Assembly: GCA_011364925.1 (NCBI GenBank)
Contig: RDOA01000005.1
Span: forward strand, 56,898-120,897
Direction of reading: 5' to 3'
Source: Promethearchaeota archaeon
Lineage (GTDB): Archaea > Asgardarchaeota > Lokiarchaeia > Sigyniarchaeales > SOKP01
Length of the DNA: 64,000 nt
Below are positions 51,723-61,525 of the stretch, piece after piece (positions within the stretch are counted from its first letter, which is position 1; the number at the start of each line of letters is the position of its first letter). Made by a program: the position numbers and the translations under genes. The notes under the pieces are model-generated. The model was not told the DNA's origin. It saw only the letters and a program-made list of their open reading frames with translations, and searched no databases.

Positions 51723-52597
51723 ATTTCTAACTCAGGAGAGATGAATATAGTACCTTGGATTACTTTAGAAATAAAATAGTTAAATTCTTTAGCGTAGTTT
51801 TGCGAATTTTTAAGATTTTGTAACACTGATTTCTTCTCGTCAACAATCTCTTTAGAAATACCTGATTTTGATGGTTTCAATTTTATCAGAGAAGGGAAAA
51901 GGAATAAAGTTAAAATTTCAAGAGAATAATAATAAAACTTTTCTATATAAGGTTTTAATGTTTTCAAAACTTTTTCTATGTTTGCGTTGGATTTTGTAGC
52001 TTTTACAATCAAAAACGTTTTTTCGTTCCCTTCAAAATCCAATTTGACATGATAATAAAGAGGAGTTTCTTGATCATTTATTATTTTATGATACACTTCT
52101 ATCATCTCAGAATTCGACACTTGCTTATCACCAATTCTAAGTAGGCAGGATTTAAACACTTCTGCTCCAGTGATAACAAAGATTTCTTGCATATTTTCAA
52201 CTTCCACTTTTTCGAGAAATTCAATTATATTTAGATAATTCTGCAATTTATCCGAAAATATGTTTTCCATTGTCTCATCATCTGGTTTATTTATTGCTTG
52301 ATATAAATTGCGCTGCAAAAATAAATCCAAATTATCAAATTCCTCCCCTTCTTCAAAGAGAATTCCAAGTATGCCTTCTTTATGAGTTCGTCTGTCTAAA
52401 TTGCCAGTGAAGCATGAAATACTTCTATAACGACCTAATTTGATTTCCATATGCGAAGATGATTTAAAACCCGCATGGGACATATAGAGTTTAGATATAA
52501 ACTCCTGAGGTAAAGACATCGGACTCGTATAATACGAACATTTAATTTGCGGTCCTCTTATCTCGTCATGAATTATTAAAAATACTCCTTTCGGCAT
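51719..52597 (-). CDS. Longin-like domain protein, partner of Rag-like GTPase
   Basis: 292 aa. The first 120 residues begin MPKGVFLIIHDEIRGPQIK and include FTGNLDRRTHKEGILGILF, a longin-like alternation of strands and helices seen in Asgard proteins related to the Mon1-Ccz1 and SRX families. A second half (residues about 135-245) repeats an FVITGAEVFKSCLLRIGD-type pattern, so it may carry two such domains. It starts with ATG 16 bp downstream of the GTPase gene stop, so they are in one operon. Longin/roadblock pairs act as GTPase exchange or activating factors, which would fit here; the fold call is by pattern only. Confidence 0.62.
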   Translation of the reverse strand: MPKGVFLIIHDEIRGPQIKCSYYTSPMSLPQEFISKLYMSHAGFKSSSHMEIKLGRYRSISCFTGNLDRRTHKEGILGILFEEGEEFDNLDLFLQRNLYQAINKPDDETMENIFSDKLQNYLNIIEFLEKVEVENMQEIFVITGAEVFKSCLLRIGDKQVSNSEMIEVYHKIINDQETPLYYHVKLDFEGNEKTFLIVKATKSNANIEKVLKTLKPYIEKFYYYSLEILTLFLFPSLIKLKPSKSGISKEIVDEKKSVLQNLKNSQNYAKEFNYFISKVIQGTIFISPELEI

Positions 52598-52612
52598 TTG
52601 TTTTTTAACCTC

Positions 52613-53809
52613 TTATTGAACCCATAAATTTCTGATTTGATTAGCTACTTGTTTACCTATCTCTTCAATTTCAACTATTTTTTCTTTATTGTAATCGGAT
52701 GAGGCGAGTATGATGATAAGCAATAATTCGTTAGTCACATTATCAATAAGAAGGAAATTACTATCTGTTTTTAATTTAAATTCCTTAAAATTTTGTAGTT
52801 TCATTTCTTGAGTGACTTTATCAATTGTAACAATTAACAACGATAACATACCGACGGCAATATCCTCCTCTTTTAGATCTAATGTAGAGCCACATGCAAG
52901 TCCAGTTGATTTTTCAAGTAATACTGCATCCTTAATTCCATTGTGGCTCTTCATTGAATTTAAAATTGTATTTATGAATGTAGTCTTAGGTGAAATTTCT
53001 CGAATAATTTCGCTCCAAGCAGAAAATAGAGATTGTCCAAATATCGAAGTTGTATGATACCTTATTTTATGACTTATTTTATAGGATATGAATTTCTTCA
53101 AATAATCAACAACTTCATCCTTATCCTGAATAAGATCGATTTTATGAAAAAAAACATTAATTAATGCCCCCGGATTAAAGGAAAGCATTTGATTTACGCT
53201 CCATTCTAATTCTTTGCGTGCATCTTCATATCGACTTGAATCCGTAATATCAATTACATAAAGTAATATCGAAGCTTTTTGGAATATGTTATTTTTTAAT
53301 ACTCCGTGATACTCGTCAAGGTATTGCTGTTGTCCACCTAAATCCCAAATCATAGGTTTCGAAATCGTACCAACTTCATATTCCTTATACGCAATCCCTT
53401 TTGTTGCTGCAGAGTGTAACAGCTCCCAAGGCTTTTTTCCCTCAAAAACTCGTTCATAGATACAAGTTTTTCCCGCATTGGAAAGTCCAATGAGAACAAT
53501 CTTTTTCATCTCTTCTGTCGGCTTTTTCTCAAATTCATCAATCAAGTCCGAGACTGTACTTTCAATAAAAGTCTCATCACCAGAAGAAATACTAGATAAT
53601 TCTTCTCTTACAATCCATTCGATTCGATTACGTGGGAGACTTAAGTTTTTACCCTCAAAAAAGAACTGAATTTCATTTATAAGTGCTTCTTTAATGACAT
53701 TTGCTCTTTCATATACTAATTGATCCCTATACCAGATATTTATTAAATATCCTTTATCCGTAGAACCTGTAATTCCTAGTTGGAATAATGTTCCTGGTAT
53801 TTTTTTCAT
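52613..53809 (-). CDS. Rag/Gtr-like small GTPase with N-terminal domain and C-terminal roadblock domain
   Basis: 398 aa. The GTPase core is at residues 101-275: G1 GLSNAGKT (108-115), G3 DLGGQ (156-160), G4 HKID (222-225; H replaces the usual N or T) and G5 TSI (254-256). DLGGQ and the layout with a C-terminal roadblock domain (about 276-398, TTFINTILNSMKSHNGIKD.. LLEKSTGLACGS) match Rag/Gtr and Arf-related GTPases. An N-terminal 100-residue domain (TLFQLGITGSTDKGYLINIW) is extra and longin-like. It lies 19 bp downstream of a transmembrane repeat protein and 16 bp upstream of a longin-like gene, so it is the hub of an operon. Confidence 0.88.
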   Translation of the reverse strand: MKKIPGTLFQLGITGSTDKGYLINIWYRDQLVYERANVIKEALINEIQFFFEGKNLSLPRNRIEWIVREELSSISSGDETFIESTVSDLIDEFEKKPTEEMKKIVLIGLSNAGKTCIYERVFEGKKPWELLHSAATKGIAYKEYEVGTISKPMIWDLGGQQQYLDEYHGVLKNNIFQKASILLYVIDITDSSRYEDARKELEWSVNQMLSFNPGALINVFFHKIDLIQDKDEVVDYLKKFISYKISHKIRYHTTSIFGQSLFSAWSEIIREISPKTTFINTILNSMKSHNGIKDAVLLEKSTGLACGSTLDLKEEDIAVGMLSLLIVTIDKVTQEMKLQNFKEFKLKTDSNFLLIDNVTNELLLIIILASSDYNKEKIVEIEEIGKQVANQIRNLWVQ

Positions 53810-53827
53810 TAGCTTTATCCTATTATT

Positions 53828-56800
53828 TTATTTTTGAGCTGCTTTACTTAAACACTCTTCAATCTTTTCTCGAAATTTCTTTACATTATTCTTTTCATTT
53901 TCTTTTCCAATTTTTACTAAAAATTGGGAGATTTTTTCACATTTTTCGTAAAATTCTACCGATTGTTCAAAATTTTTCTCTTCAATAAACGAATTTGCCT
54001 GTTGATATAATTTAAACCTTTGATACTCTAACTCTCTTAATTTAGCTTGTTCCATCTGATAGAAATCAATTAATTCTGCTAAGTACATTTCAGCCGAATC
54101 ATGATCTTTTAATTTTTCAGATAATTCTATTATATCGTAATATGTTTCGAAAATTTGAAGTGAATCATTCTCTAATTTTACCCCTCCTAACATTTCAAGT
54201 TTTTTATCACGTTCGTCACTTAATTCTCTAATACTCATTTTTAACTCCGAAAAGATTGATGCTTCTTCATTTTTATCTAACTTTAATAAAATATTCTCTG
54301 CAAATTCAAACTGTTTTTGAGCCTCCAAATAGGCACCTTCAGATTGTAATTTTTCACCGTAAGATTTAATTTTATTAATTCTAACCGTTAATTCTTCATC
54401 ACTAATAGACTGTTTCTGTGAATCAGTTATATTACTTTTCTTCTGTTTTTTAATTTTGTGAATTTCAGTTTTTTCCTTGATTTGAGATGATTTTGAGATA
54501 TTCTCGATATGCGTTAGAACTATCTTAAGTGAAACCTTTTTTCTGGGAGGAAGGATACCTTTCTGAGCTCTCCTTTTTACTACAACAATGGCAGTGACCG
54601 AACCGATTACACTTACGAATACGACTCCAATAATGACATAAATTATAAAAGCATTATTTGAAATCATCGTAAAAGTTCCTGTCGTATAACTACTTTGATG
54701 ACCTACACCATCAATTTGAATTAAAAAATAATAATAATTTCCAGCGGGGAGTGATTCGTGTAATTCGTAGAAGCTGCTTTCTGGGCCAACATTTGTGATG
54801 TTAGACATGAAAACAAAACCTGGTGTTAGGTATGGATTCGACTCGTTATCTATCATTAAAATATAATAGGAGATTCCAGAGGGATCTGAACCATCTGCCC
54901 AATCAAATGTAAGTACACCACTAACTTCTCCACTTGGAGCATTTGTGAATATGGGTTGTGAAGGAGGAGTAGTGTCTTGAACAGTTATGTTGTTATTCAT
55001 AACATTAAAATTCCCATTATTATCTTCCATATGAATTCTATATTGATAATTAATCCAGTTAGTTGGAGTCCAAGAATTATACCGATATACATTACTAGTA
55101 CCTAATGGTTCCATTGTATGATTTGAACCCTCAAATTCTATTAAAACTTGATTTATACCAGCAAAGTCAACAATCTCTATGTAAATGTCGATGGTTTCAC
55201 CCAATTCTAAGGGATCAGAATCTTCAAATAAGTTTGAATAAGTAGGTTTGGTCGTATCTTGGAATAATATCCAATTGCTAGTAATATTCCAATTGTTATT
55301 ATTATCTCGCATGTATATTATATATGAATAATTACCGGCTATTGTAGGAGACCAGGAGTCATAATGCCATCTATCTCCACCTATAGGTGTCATTGAATGA
55401 TTAAGTCCCTGATATTCAATTTTAACACTATTCATGTCAGCTATATCATATACGATAATTTCAAAGGTTAAGATGTCTCCAATTTCTACTGGATTAGCAC
55501 TTACTGTTAAATTTGAGTAAGCTGGAGATATTGTATCTTGAACAGTAATATTTCCAATTGTATATCCCCAATTATAACTCTTATCTTGAATATGTATTGT
55601 ATAATAATGAAGTCCTATTGTAGTAGGAGTCCAAAAATCATAACTACAAGTATCTCCTACTACAATCATAGAATGATTAGCTCCTTCAAATTCGATTTTA
55701 GCTTGTTTAATTCCTCCTAAATCTGTGACGTTAACAGATATCCATTCTGTATCTCCAAGCTCTAAAATATTTTGGCTTTCTATAGGCACATCTAAAGTTG
55801 GTGCTGTAGTGTCTATAATATCAAAACTACCTATTAGTTGATTCCAATAGTTTTCCGTATCATTTGCGTGAATTTTATATATAACAAGTCCAACACTAAT
55901 ACCTCCAGTCCAATTAAACTCATATTTATTTCCCAAAGTATTAATCATCGTATAGTTGATGTTCTCAAATTCAATTAAAACCCTAGATACAAATGATTCA
56001 AAATCTATCACATCAACTGTTATTGTAATATTATTTCCAAGTTCTAAGGGATCAAAGCTTTTTGTCACATTTTCTATTGTTGGAGCTGTTCCGACTATTG
56101 CTGTAAAATTCTGAATGCTAGTAAGGTTCCAGTTATTTTGCAAATCTTGCATATAAATTTTATAAAAATGGGTACCTGGTGCTGCTGGTCTCCAATTACT
56201 CCAGCTCCACGTGTTTCCACCAATATAATTCATGCTATGGTTTGTAGAATCGTATTCCAAGAATGTTTGATTAACGCCCACACCTTCAATATCAAATACT
56301 TTAATTGAGATTGTTTCATTTTGCCCTAGTTGCAAAGGATCAGCACTTTCAATTAAATCAGAATATGTTGGGGCAGTAGTATCAACAACATTAATGGAAC
56401 CGCTTGTGTAATTAATATTGCTATACACATCTACCATCCAAATAGTATAATTATGAACTCCAAGAGTGCTAGGTTTCCATGAATTATATTGCCATGTTTC
56501 TCCACCTATATTGGTCATTGAATGGTTGGATCCTCCAAATTGAAGTAAAACTTGGTCTAAACCAGAATTATCCGATACATTAATACTTATTATTTCAATG
56601 TCACCTAATTCTAAAGTATCAGCACTTTCGACTAAGTTTGAGAATGTAGGTGGTATTTGTTCTGGTTCTGGTCTGATAGCTATTGTTGTCGCAACCCATA
56701 TCTCAGAAGCCCCTATGGTAAATTGTGCACTTCCGGTGCTCCCGGCAGTGCTCTGAGTATGATAAGCGGAGGCACCCATTACAGTATCAAACCCACAATG

Positions 56801-57469
56801 ATCTTGAAATAATCCAGTTGTGCCACTAGGCCAATATGGATAAGCAGTATTATAATCATCAGCCCCGATCATACGTAGTATTAAAGAATTATCAACCGTA
56901 GTAGTGACAGAGGGAGCTGTGGGAGAAGAACTCCCAGGAGAATTGAGTAACGAAGTAGCAGACGCCTGAATAGGATTATTTGAATCAAAACTGGTAATAC
57001 GATAAATTACACCAATCCAATACCTTGACAATGAGCAACTCCATCTATAACTTGCTGGTTCGGAACTGCCAATTTTCCAATAAGTAGCTAATCGAACATC
57101 GGGGCCTGATTGAGTGGCAAAATCGTTTTCGATTTCTGTCCAACCACTAGGAACATAAGTAAATGACGCATCATCATCCATTATTATTTGGGCAATATAT
57201 AAATGTCCGTTTGGACGGTATGAGGGCATATTAACGTAAAAATTATATGAAGGGGTTGAAGGAGGGGATTTAGTAATAGTTGTGCTTTGAATTGTGGAAG
57301 AAGATTTAAGCAACTCGGGTTCTACACCCATCTGATTAGACTTTCCATCATTATCTTCTATATTAGAGAAATTTTGCGAAAATTGAGATAATGCATACAA
57401 ATTGGAAAAAATAATAACTAAGAATATAAGAATTTGCACTTTTCTATTCTTTCGCATTATTTTAAACAT
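53828..57469 (-). CDS. Large transmembrane surface protein with six Ig-like repeats and cytosolic helical tail
   Basis: 1213 aa. An N-terminal signal helix (11-25) leads to a collagen/fibre-type domain at about 70-268 (GHLYIAQIIMDDD, SGWTEIEN, SYRWSCSLSRYW). Six tandem repeats of about 92 aa span 273-826, each with a LELGD- or LQLG-type strand, a V/I-x-F/Y-x-x-x-NHSM stretch and a final VDTT or VQDTT. A fibronectin-like domain follows, then one membrane helix (AFIIYVIIGVVFVSVIGS, around 925-945) and a basic stop-transfer KRRAQKG. The cytosolic 260 residues are helical, TPR-like (EGAYLEAQKQFEFAENILLK). Together with the next two genes it looks like a receptor. Confidence 0.85.
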   Translation of the reverse strand: MFKIMRKNRKVQILIFLVIIFSNLYALSQFSQNFSNIEDNDGKSNQMGVEPELLKSSSTIQSTTITKSPPSTPSYNFYVNMPSYRPNGHLYIAQIIMDDDASFTYVPSGWTEIENDFATQSGPDVRLATYWKIGSSEPASYRWSCSLSRYWIGVIYRITSFDSNNPIQASATSLLNSPGSSSPTAPSVTTTVDNSLILRMIGADDYNTAYPYWPSGTTGLFQDHCGFDTVMGASAYHTQSTAGSTGSAQFTIGASEIWVATTIAIRPEPEQIPPTFSNLVESADTLELGDIEIISINVSDNSGLDQVLLQFGGSNHSMTNIGGETWQYNSWKPSTLGVHNYTIWMVDVYSNINYTSGSINVVDTTAPTYSDLIESADPLQLGQNETISIKVFDIEGVGVNQTFLEYDSTNHSMNYIGGNTWSWSNWRPAAPGTHFYKIYMQDLQNNWNLTSIQNFTAIVGTAPTIENVTKSFDPLELGNNITITVDVIDFESFVSRVLIEFENINYTMINTLGNKYEFNWTGGISVGLVIYKIHANDTENYWNQLIGSFDIIDTTAPTLDVPIESQNILELGDTEWISVNVTDLGGIKQAKIEFEGANHSMIVVGDTCSYDFWTPTTIGLHYYTIHIQDKSYNWGYTIGNITVQDTISPAYSNLTVSANPVEIGDILTFEIIVYDIADMNSVKIEYQGLNHSMTPIGGDRWHYDSWSPTIAGNYSYIIYMRDNNNNWNITSNWILFQDTTKPTYSNLFEDSDPLELGETIDIYIEIVDFAGINQVLIEFEGSNHTMEPLGTSNVYRYNSWTPTNWINYQYRIHMEDNNGNFNVMNNNITVQDTTPPSQPIFTNAPSGEVSGVLTFDWADGSDPSGISYYILMIDNESNPYLTPGFVFMSNITNVGPESSFYELHESLPAGNYYYFLIQIDGVGHQSSYTTGTFTMISNNAFIIYVIIGVVFVSVIGSVTAIVVVKRRAQKGILPPRKKVSLKIVLTHIENISKSSQIKEKTEIHKIKKQKKSNITDSQKQSISDEELTVRINKIKSYGEKLQSEGAYLEAQKQFEFAENILLKLDKNEEASIFSELKMSIRELSDERDKKLEMLGGVKLENDSLQIFETYYDIIELSEKLKDHDSAEMYLAELIDFYQMEQAKLRELEYQRFKLYQQANSFIEEKNFEQSVEFYEKCEKISQFLVKIGKENEKNNVKKFREKIEECLSKAAQK
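54990..56653 (-). repeat. Six tandem ~92-aa Ig-like repeats in the surface protein
   Basis: The coding sequence contains six consecutive units of about 276 bp, ending around residue 826. Each unit has LxLGxxxxIxIxVxD, a V-L-I-E-F-x-G-x-NHSM strand pair, a W-x-P turn, and a Y-x-I-x-M-x-D ending before the next PTYSxL. Units differ substantially at protein level, so they are old duplications rather than recent ones. Confidence 0.8.
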
Positions 57470-57837
57470 AATATCATCTCGATTTCTTTATTGATTAATT
57501 CTAAAAGCCCTTTTCATTCTCACAAGCATTCTCTAACATTTCAAAAAAATTATTGTAATACCCCAAAAAATACCCATATATCATCTCAGTCTAAAAAATA
57601 ATGACACAATTTTTATATAAATTTATTTATTTCGAGAACTAACCCAATATGAAATTCAGAATTCTAAAGCAAGATTATTTTAATAGAGACTAAACTTTCC
57701 TTCGCGAATAATAAGATTAGGAATGTCTACTCAATTTCATAATTCTCTAATTTTTTAACATTCATTACACTCAGAATAAAGATTTTTAAAAGAAGAGTAT
57801 TAGTTAATCGCCTAAGAGGGAAATTATATAATTTAAA
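57470..57837. other. Intergenic region, no gene seen
   Basis: 368 bp between the surface-protein start and the dehydrogenase stop. It is AT-rich, with the surface-protein promoter expected near 57490-57600 (TTTATATAAATTTATTTATT near 57610 is TATA-like). No RNA fold or repeat was seen. Confidence 0.55.
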
Positions 57838-58887
57838 CTATGGTAGAACAATAACTTTAATACATTTCCGCTCCTTCATGACTTTTAACCCAGTTGTAAT
57901 TAATTCACTAAGTGGAATCTTGATAGTTATTAATTTATCAACATCAATTACCTTGTTTGCAATTAGCTCGATAGCATCCAAAAAATCTTCAGGATAACCT
58001 ATGTAAGATCCCATGATTTTCCTTTGATATCTTACAATGTCATTCGGTTTTATTTTGGCTTCAGCGTTATAATCTTGTCCAAAGCAAACTAACTGCGCAC
58101 CAGGAGCCCAGATATTTATAGCCATTTCGAAAGTTGCAGAAATTCCTACAGCATCGATAATAACATCTGCCATTTCATTATTTGTTAACCTTATAATCTC
58201 ACTTTTAACATCCTGAGTATTAGGATTAATTAAAAAATCAGCGCCAAGTTCTAAAGACTTCTGTCCTCGCCAATCGTCTATCTCAATACAGATTAATCTT
58301 TTTATAGGGTGTAGTTTAATCACCGATTGGATTATTAATCCCATTGGACCAGCTCCTATTACAACCACATTGTCAGATTCTTTAACATCGGCAATATTGT
58401 GACAATGAATTGCGCAAGAGAGAGGTTCTATTAAGGCTGCAGCAGCTAAATCAATCTCATCTGGAAGCTTATACAAAGAACTTCGAGGCACCACACAGTA
58501 TTTGGTAAAACCACCGTCTTGAAAAATACCGAAAGTTGTACCTTGTGCCATATATTCGCAGAGACTCGACAATCCTCTCCTACAATTAATACAGTATCCA
58601 CATTTTTCATTCGGATCAGCTACGACTCTATCTCCAATTTTTATATCTTGAACTCCATTTCCTGTTTTTCTGACTATCCCTACGAATTCGTGACCCAAAA
58701 TTGTATTGTCGTTGGCAGGATGTCCTCCCTCCATTATTTTTAAATCAGTACCACAAATACCACAAGCCGTTATTTCCACTAAAACTTGATCCTGCTTTGT
58801 TATGCTTGGAATGTTAACTTGCTCTAATTTAATTTCTCCGCCATTGTTTTCACTCTTATGATATACTGCTGCTAACATTTTTTCCAT
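57838..58887 (-). CDS. Zinc-containing medium-chain alcohol dehydrogenase (sorbitol/threonine dehydrogenase-like)
   Basis: 349 aa. Catalytic zinc ligands are in CGICGTDLKIM and GHEFVG; the structural zinc loop is CGYCINCRRGLSSLCEY (four cysteines). The nucleotide fold is VVIGAGPMGLIIQS with ICIEIDDWRG (acidic residue favouring NAD). FGIFQDGGFTKYCVVP and AIHCHNIA are typical family stretches. The probable substrate is a polyol or amino alcohol; it cannot be fixed from sequence. The start is ATG at 58887. Confidence 0.92.
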   Translation of the reverse strand: MEKMLAAVYHKSENNGGEIKLEQVNIPSITKQDQVLVEITACGICGTDLKIMEGGHPANDNTILGHEFVGIVRKTGNGVQDIKIGDRVVADPNEKCGYCINCRRGLSSLCEYMAQGTTFGIFQDGGFTKYCVVPRSSLYKLPDEIDLAAAALIEPLSCAIHCHNIADVKESDNVVVIGAGPMGLIIQSVIKLHPIKRLICIEIDDWRGQKSLELGADFLINPNTQDVKSEIIRLTNNEMADVIIDAVGISATFEMAINIWAPGAQLVCFGQDYNAEAKIKPNDIVRYQRKIMGSYIGYPEDFLDAIELIANKVIDVDKLITIKIPLSELITTGLKVMKERKCIKVIVLP

Positions 58888-59037
58888 CAGAAAGTCCTCA
58901 ATTATTTTATAGAATGTTTTTAGGTCTAGTTATAATCTAAAACCATCACATTACTAATAATTTTTCTCATATCTTGGGTTAAAACAATAGAAGAAAAATA
59001 GAAAAAGAAATTTGATGAACTTATTTTGATACACTTT

Positions 59038-59511
59038 CTAAACGAACCAGTTTCCTGCTTTTAGATCCTCGAAAAAATACTCTCGATCTCCTTTATCTTT
59101 TATTTTTTCGCCAGCTTCTTTCGCTAATTTAAGATGGGTTTCATAGTCTTCTTTATTTCCTGCTAGGGCAGAAGCTCTTGCTACAGCTTCGTGAGCAAAA
59201 GCTAAATCGAAATCACCAATTTTATTCTCTTGAGTTATTTTTAAGCAGAGATTGGCGTGATAAAGGGCAGGTTCTTCTCGTTTTAATACCGTATATACAC
59301 GAGCAACTTGCCATTCTCCTCTTTGAAGATTTAATGCTGTTCCTTGCTTGTTGGCAACCAAAACACCCCAATGATACCTTGAAGCATGCACAGTGTGAAT
59401 CATCTCGTTGTCTTCTTCAGGTGTTCTGTCTGATTTGTCGAGTAATTCCCATGTCTTATTAAAACAACCTTTTGCCAATTTTTCGTGCATTTTTAAATCT
59501 ATCTTTTCAGC
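59038..59511 (-). CDS. TPR-like helical protein of unknown function
   Basis: The ATG at 59511 gives about 157 aa, starting AEKIDLKMHEKLAKGCFNKTWELLDKSDRTPEEDNEM (split: LAKGCFNKTWELLDK then RTPEEDNEM). A GTG at 59583 would add 24 residues unlike the family. HASRYHWGVL, RGEWQVARVYTVLKREEPALYHANLCL and AHEAVARASALAGN follow, in the manner of a small family of helical bundle proteins found in bacteria and archaea. No catalytic motif is known to me. Function unknown. Confidence 0.72.
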   Translation of the reverse strand, partial: AEKIDLKMHEKLAKGCFNKTWELLDKSDRTPEEDNEMIHTVHASRYHWGVLVANKQGTALNLQRGEWQVARVYTVLKREEPALYHANLCLKITQENKIGDFDLAFAHEAVARASALAGNKEDYETHLKLAKEAGEKIKDKGDREYFFEDLKAGNWFV

Positions 59512-59670
59512 CATGATAATCACAAAAACACTAAATTCTGGAGAGATATCAATATATTCATTTTGTTCTATAAAATAATCCACAAATTAAGCTTAATAAA
59601 TTTAATAAAATCCTATGAAAATATTATAATTAGAAAATTAGAAAAAAAATAAGTAAAAAAAAAGTATGAA

Positions 59671-60165
59671 CTATATTTTCGCTCCACAATAGGCGCAATA
59701 AACTGCTTCTCCTTCGCGCTTCACAGGAGTTCCGCAATTAGCACAGTATTTACCCTTTTCTTCAGAAGATTCTTGATTTGGAGTTGTAATCTCAACATCC
59801 TTTACTTGACCTGTTTTAGTAGAAGATTTACCTCTCAATTCTCCCCTCGCTTTCAAATCTAGTACAATTGCTCTAGCGTCTTTAAGCGTAATATCCGTAT
59901 TGTTAGCAATCATCTCAATCGATATATTGGGATTTTGCTCAAATTCTTGTTTCACAATATTCCGTAACTTACTTCTGTTCGTTAGCTTGTAGATTTGACT
60001 TGAAATTATTGATAATCCGATGATAATCCAGAAAAAACCAAAGAACCACCACCAATTCGTTATGTCATCAAGAATAATATTAAATCCCCACCAGAGAAAA
60101 ATAGCGGCAATAATCAGAGCACAAATACTAAAACCCTCATGATATTCGTTTCTTTCGTAATGCAT
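59671..60165 (-). CDS. Membrane protein with winged-helix-like region and C-terminal zinc ribbon
   Basis: 164 aa. Two N-terminal membrane helices (ALIIAAIFLWWGFNIIL and WFFGFFWIIIGLSIIS) are followed by a helical stretch with QNPNISIEMIANNTDITLKDARAIVLDL, like a small winged helix, and a C-terminal zinc ribbon (YCANCGTPV, YCAYCGAKI). Similar membrane-anchored ribbon proteins occur repeatedly in Asgard genomes. The start is ATG. Function unknown. Confidence 0.7.
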   Translation of the reverse strand: MHYERNEYHEGFSICALIIAAIFLWWGFNIILDDITNWWWFFGFFWIIIGLSIISSQIYKLTNRSKLRNIVKQEFEQNPNISIEMIANNTDITLKDARAIVLDLKARGELRGKSSTKTGQVKDVEITTPNQESSEEKGKYCANCGTPVKREGEAVYCAYCGAKI

Positions 60166-60267
60166 ATCAATTCAATCTTGTTTCAATATTAATTTTAATA
60201 ATTCAAATTGAGAAAAATATATATGAGTTAGAGAGTCCAATATTTTATTCTACTTCTTAAAAAAAAG

Positions 60268-60624
60268 CTACTGGGGAGCAACAGTGTTGTTTATAATATT
60301 AAACACTCCCTTCACATCTACTTGGTCTTCCGTTAAAAGAATAACGAGATGTTCTAGGATTTTAATTGATAAAATGTAATAATTGTCAGAGTGAATTATA
60401 TTAAAATCAGGGCTGTGTAAGCCTATACCTTCAGTAGTTTCCTCCGCCAGTTCGTAAAGCTGAGAGATATTCAAAGATATAGAAGCTTTGTTAAACTCAT
60501 CCTCGTTAATATAGGACTTTTTTATGACTCCATTTTCTGAGGAAATTAAAACAAAGTACACTGTGGGTCCTAAATCGCTGATTAAATTGTTCAAAACAGC
60601 TTCCATATCTATTGTAACCGTCAT
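60268..60624 (-). CDS. Roadblock/LC7-like domain protein
   Basis: 118 aa. The pattern LNNLISDLGPTVYFVLISSENGVIKKSYI (split: VYFVLISSENGVIKK), a helix SISLNISQLYELAEETTEGIG, then FNIIHSDNYYILSIKIL and HLVILLTEDQ fits the roadblock/longin fold. The protein is small, with no extra domain. It is on the same strand as the roadblock/longin protein at 60725, likely a pair. The start is ATG. Confidence 0.75.
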   Translation of the reverse strand: MTVTIDMEAVLNNLISDLGPTVYFVLISSENGVIKKSYINEDEFNKASISLNISQLYELAEETTEGIGLHSPDFNIIHSDNYYILSIKILEHLVILLTEDQVDVKGVFNIINNTVAPQ

Positions 60625-60724
60625 CTAAATAACTTATAAATTAGAATTATAAATATTTTTGGGTGAAACTTTATGTGAGTACTAACTTCTCACACAGTTT
60701 TTTTTATGGTTTATGAATGACTTA

Positions 60725-61525
60725 TTAAATTGAAAAGTATTTATCAACTACCTGTTCAAAAGAGTAAAAATGGTTAAGATCGCCATCAAACTTTTTTAAG
60801 CAGTCGCAATACATCTCAAAAAATTCTTCTTTGAGTAATTCCATATATCTTACAATAGTTTCAGAGTAAGTAGGATCTTCTAAAAGATACGCAAAAATTA
60901 TTCCTTCTCTAACTGTTATATGGAATTGATGGTTTTCAAAATTGATCGCTTGAAGGTTCTCCCCAGAACCTGTGCCGATAATTTCATTTGAAAACATGAG
61001 AATAGCTGAAAGAAAACCACCGATTTGAATGTAATTCTCTATTAATCTAGTTTTATCCTCTCTTATCTTAGTATATAACGTGTGCCCCGTGGTATTAATA
61101 ACAAATAGAGCTGAAATCCCTTTAACACTCGGAATAGCAGTATTACAGATTTTAATTATATTCGAAATTGAGACATTAGAACAGTAGGATTTTACTAAAA
61201 GTCTCGAAAGCGAACAAAGATCGTCGTAGTTTATTAACTCATCCTTCTCATTCACATAAAATATTGAGATTTTTTCGTTTCCACAAGTGTAGAAGTGAAC
61301 GTAAACCGTGAAAACTCCGAGGAGATCAATGATTTTTCCTTCACTTTTGCCCAAAATTTCAGGTTGATAGAGTTTTATTAAGTCGATCATTAAAGAATTG
61401 CTTATCCCTTTGTTGAACACAATATTATGTCGATCTTGAGTCATTGCAACTAAACCAATCCCTAAAACTTGGATAGTCTTCGTTAATTCCAATGATTCCT
61501 GATAAATATCCTCTAATACAATCAT
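60725..61525 (-). CDS. Two-domain roadblock/longin-like protein
   Basis: 266 aa. The N-terminal half has a roadblock-like strand-turn (VLGIGLVAMTQDRHNIVF) and helix; the second half (about 130-265) has GISALFVINTTGHTLYTKI, a helix GGFLSAILMFSNEIIG, and strands FHITVREGIIFAYLL. The latter arrangement recurs in Asgard proteins thought to regulate small GTPases. No catalytic motif or membrane span. It is the upstream neighbour of the single roadblock protein. The start is ATG. Confidence 0.7.
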   Translation of the reverse strand: MIVLEDIYQESLELTKTIQVLGIGLVAMTQDRHNIVFNKGISNSLMIDLIKLYQPEILGKSEGKIIDLLGVFTVYVHFYTCGNEKISIFYVNEKDELINYDDLCSLSRLLVKSYCSNVSISNIIKICNTAIPSVKGISALFVINTTGHTLYTKIREDKTRLIENYIQIGGFLSAILMFSNEIIGTGSGENLQAINFENHQFHITVREGIIFAYLLEDPTYSETIVRYMELLKEEFFEMYCDCLKKFDGDLNHFYSFEQVVDKYFSI

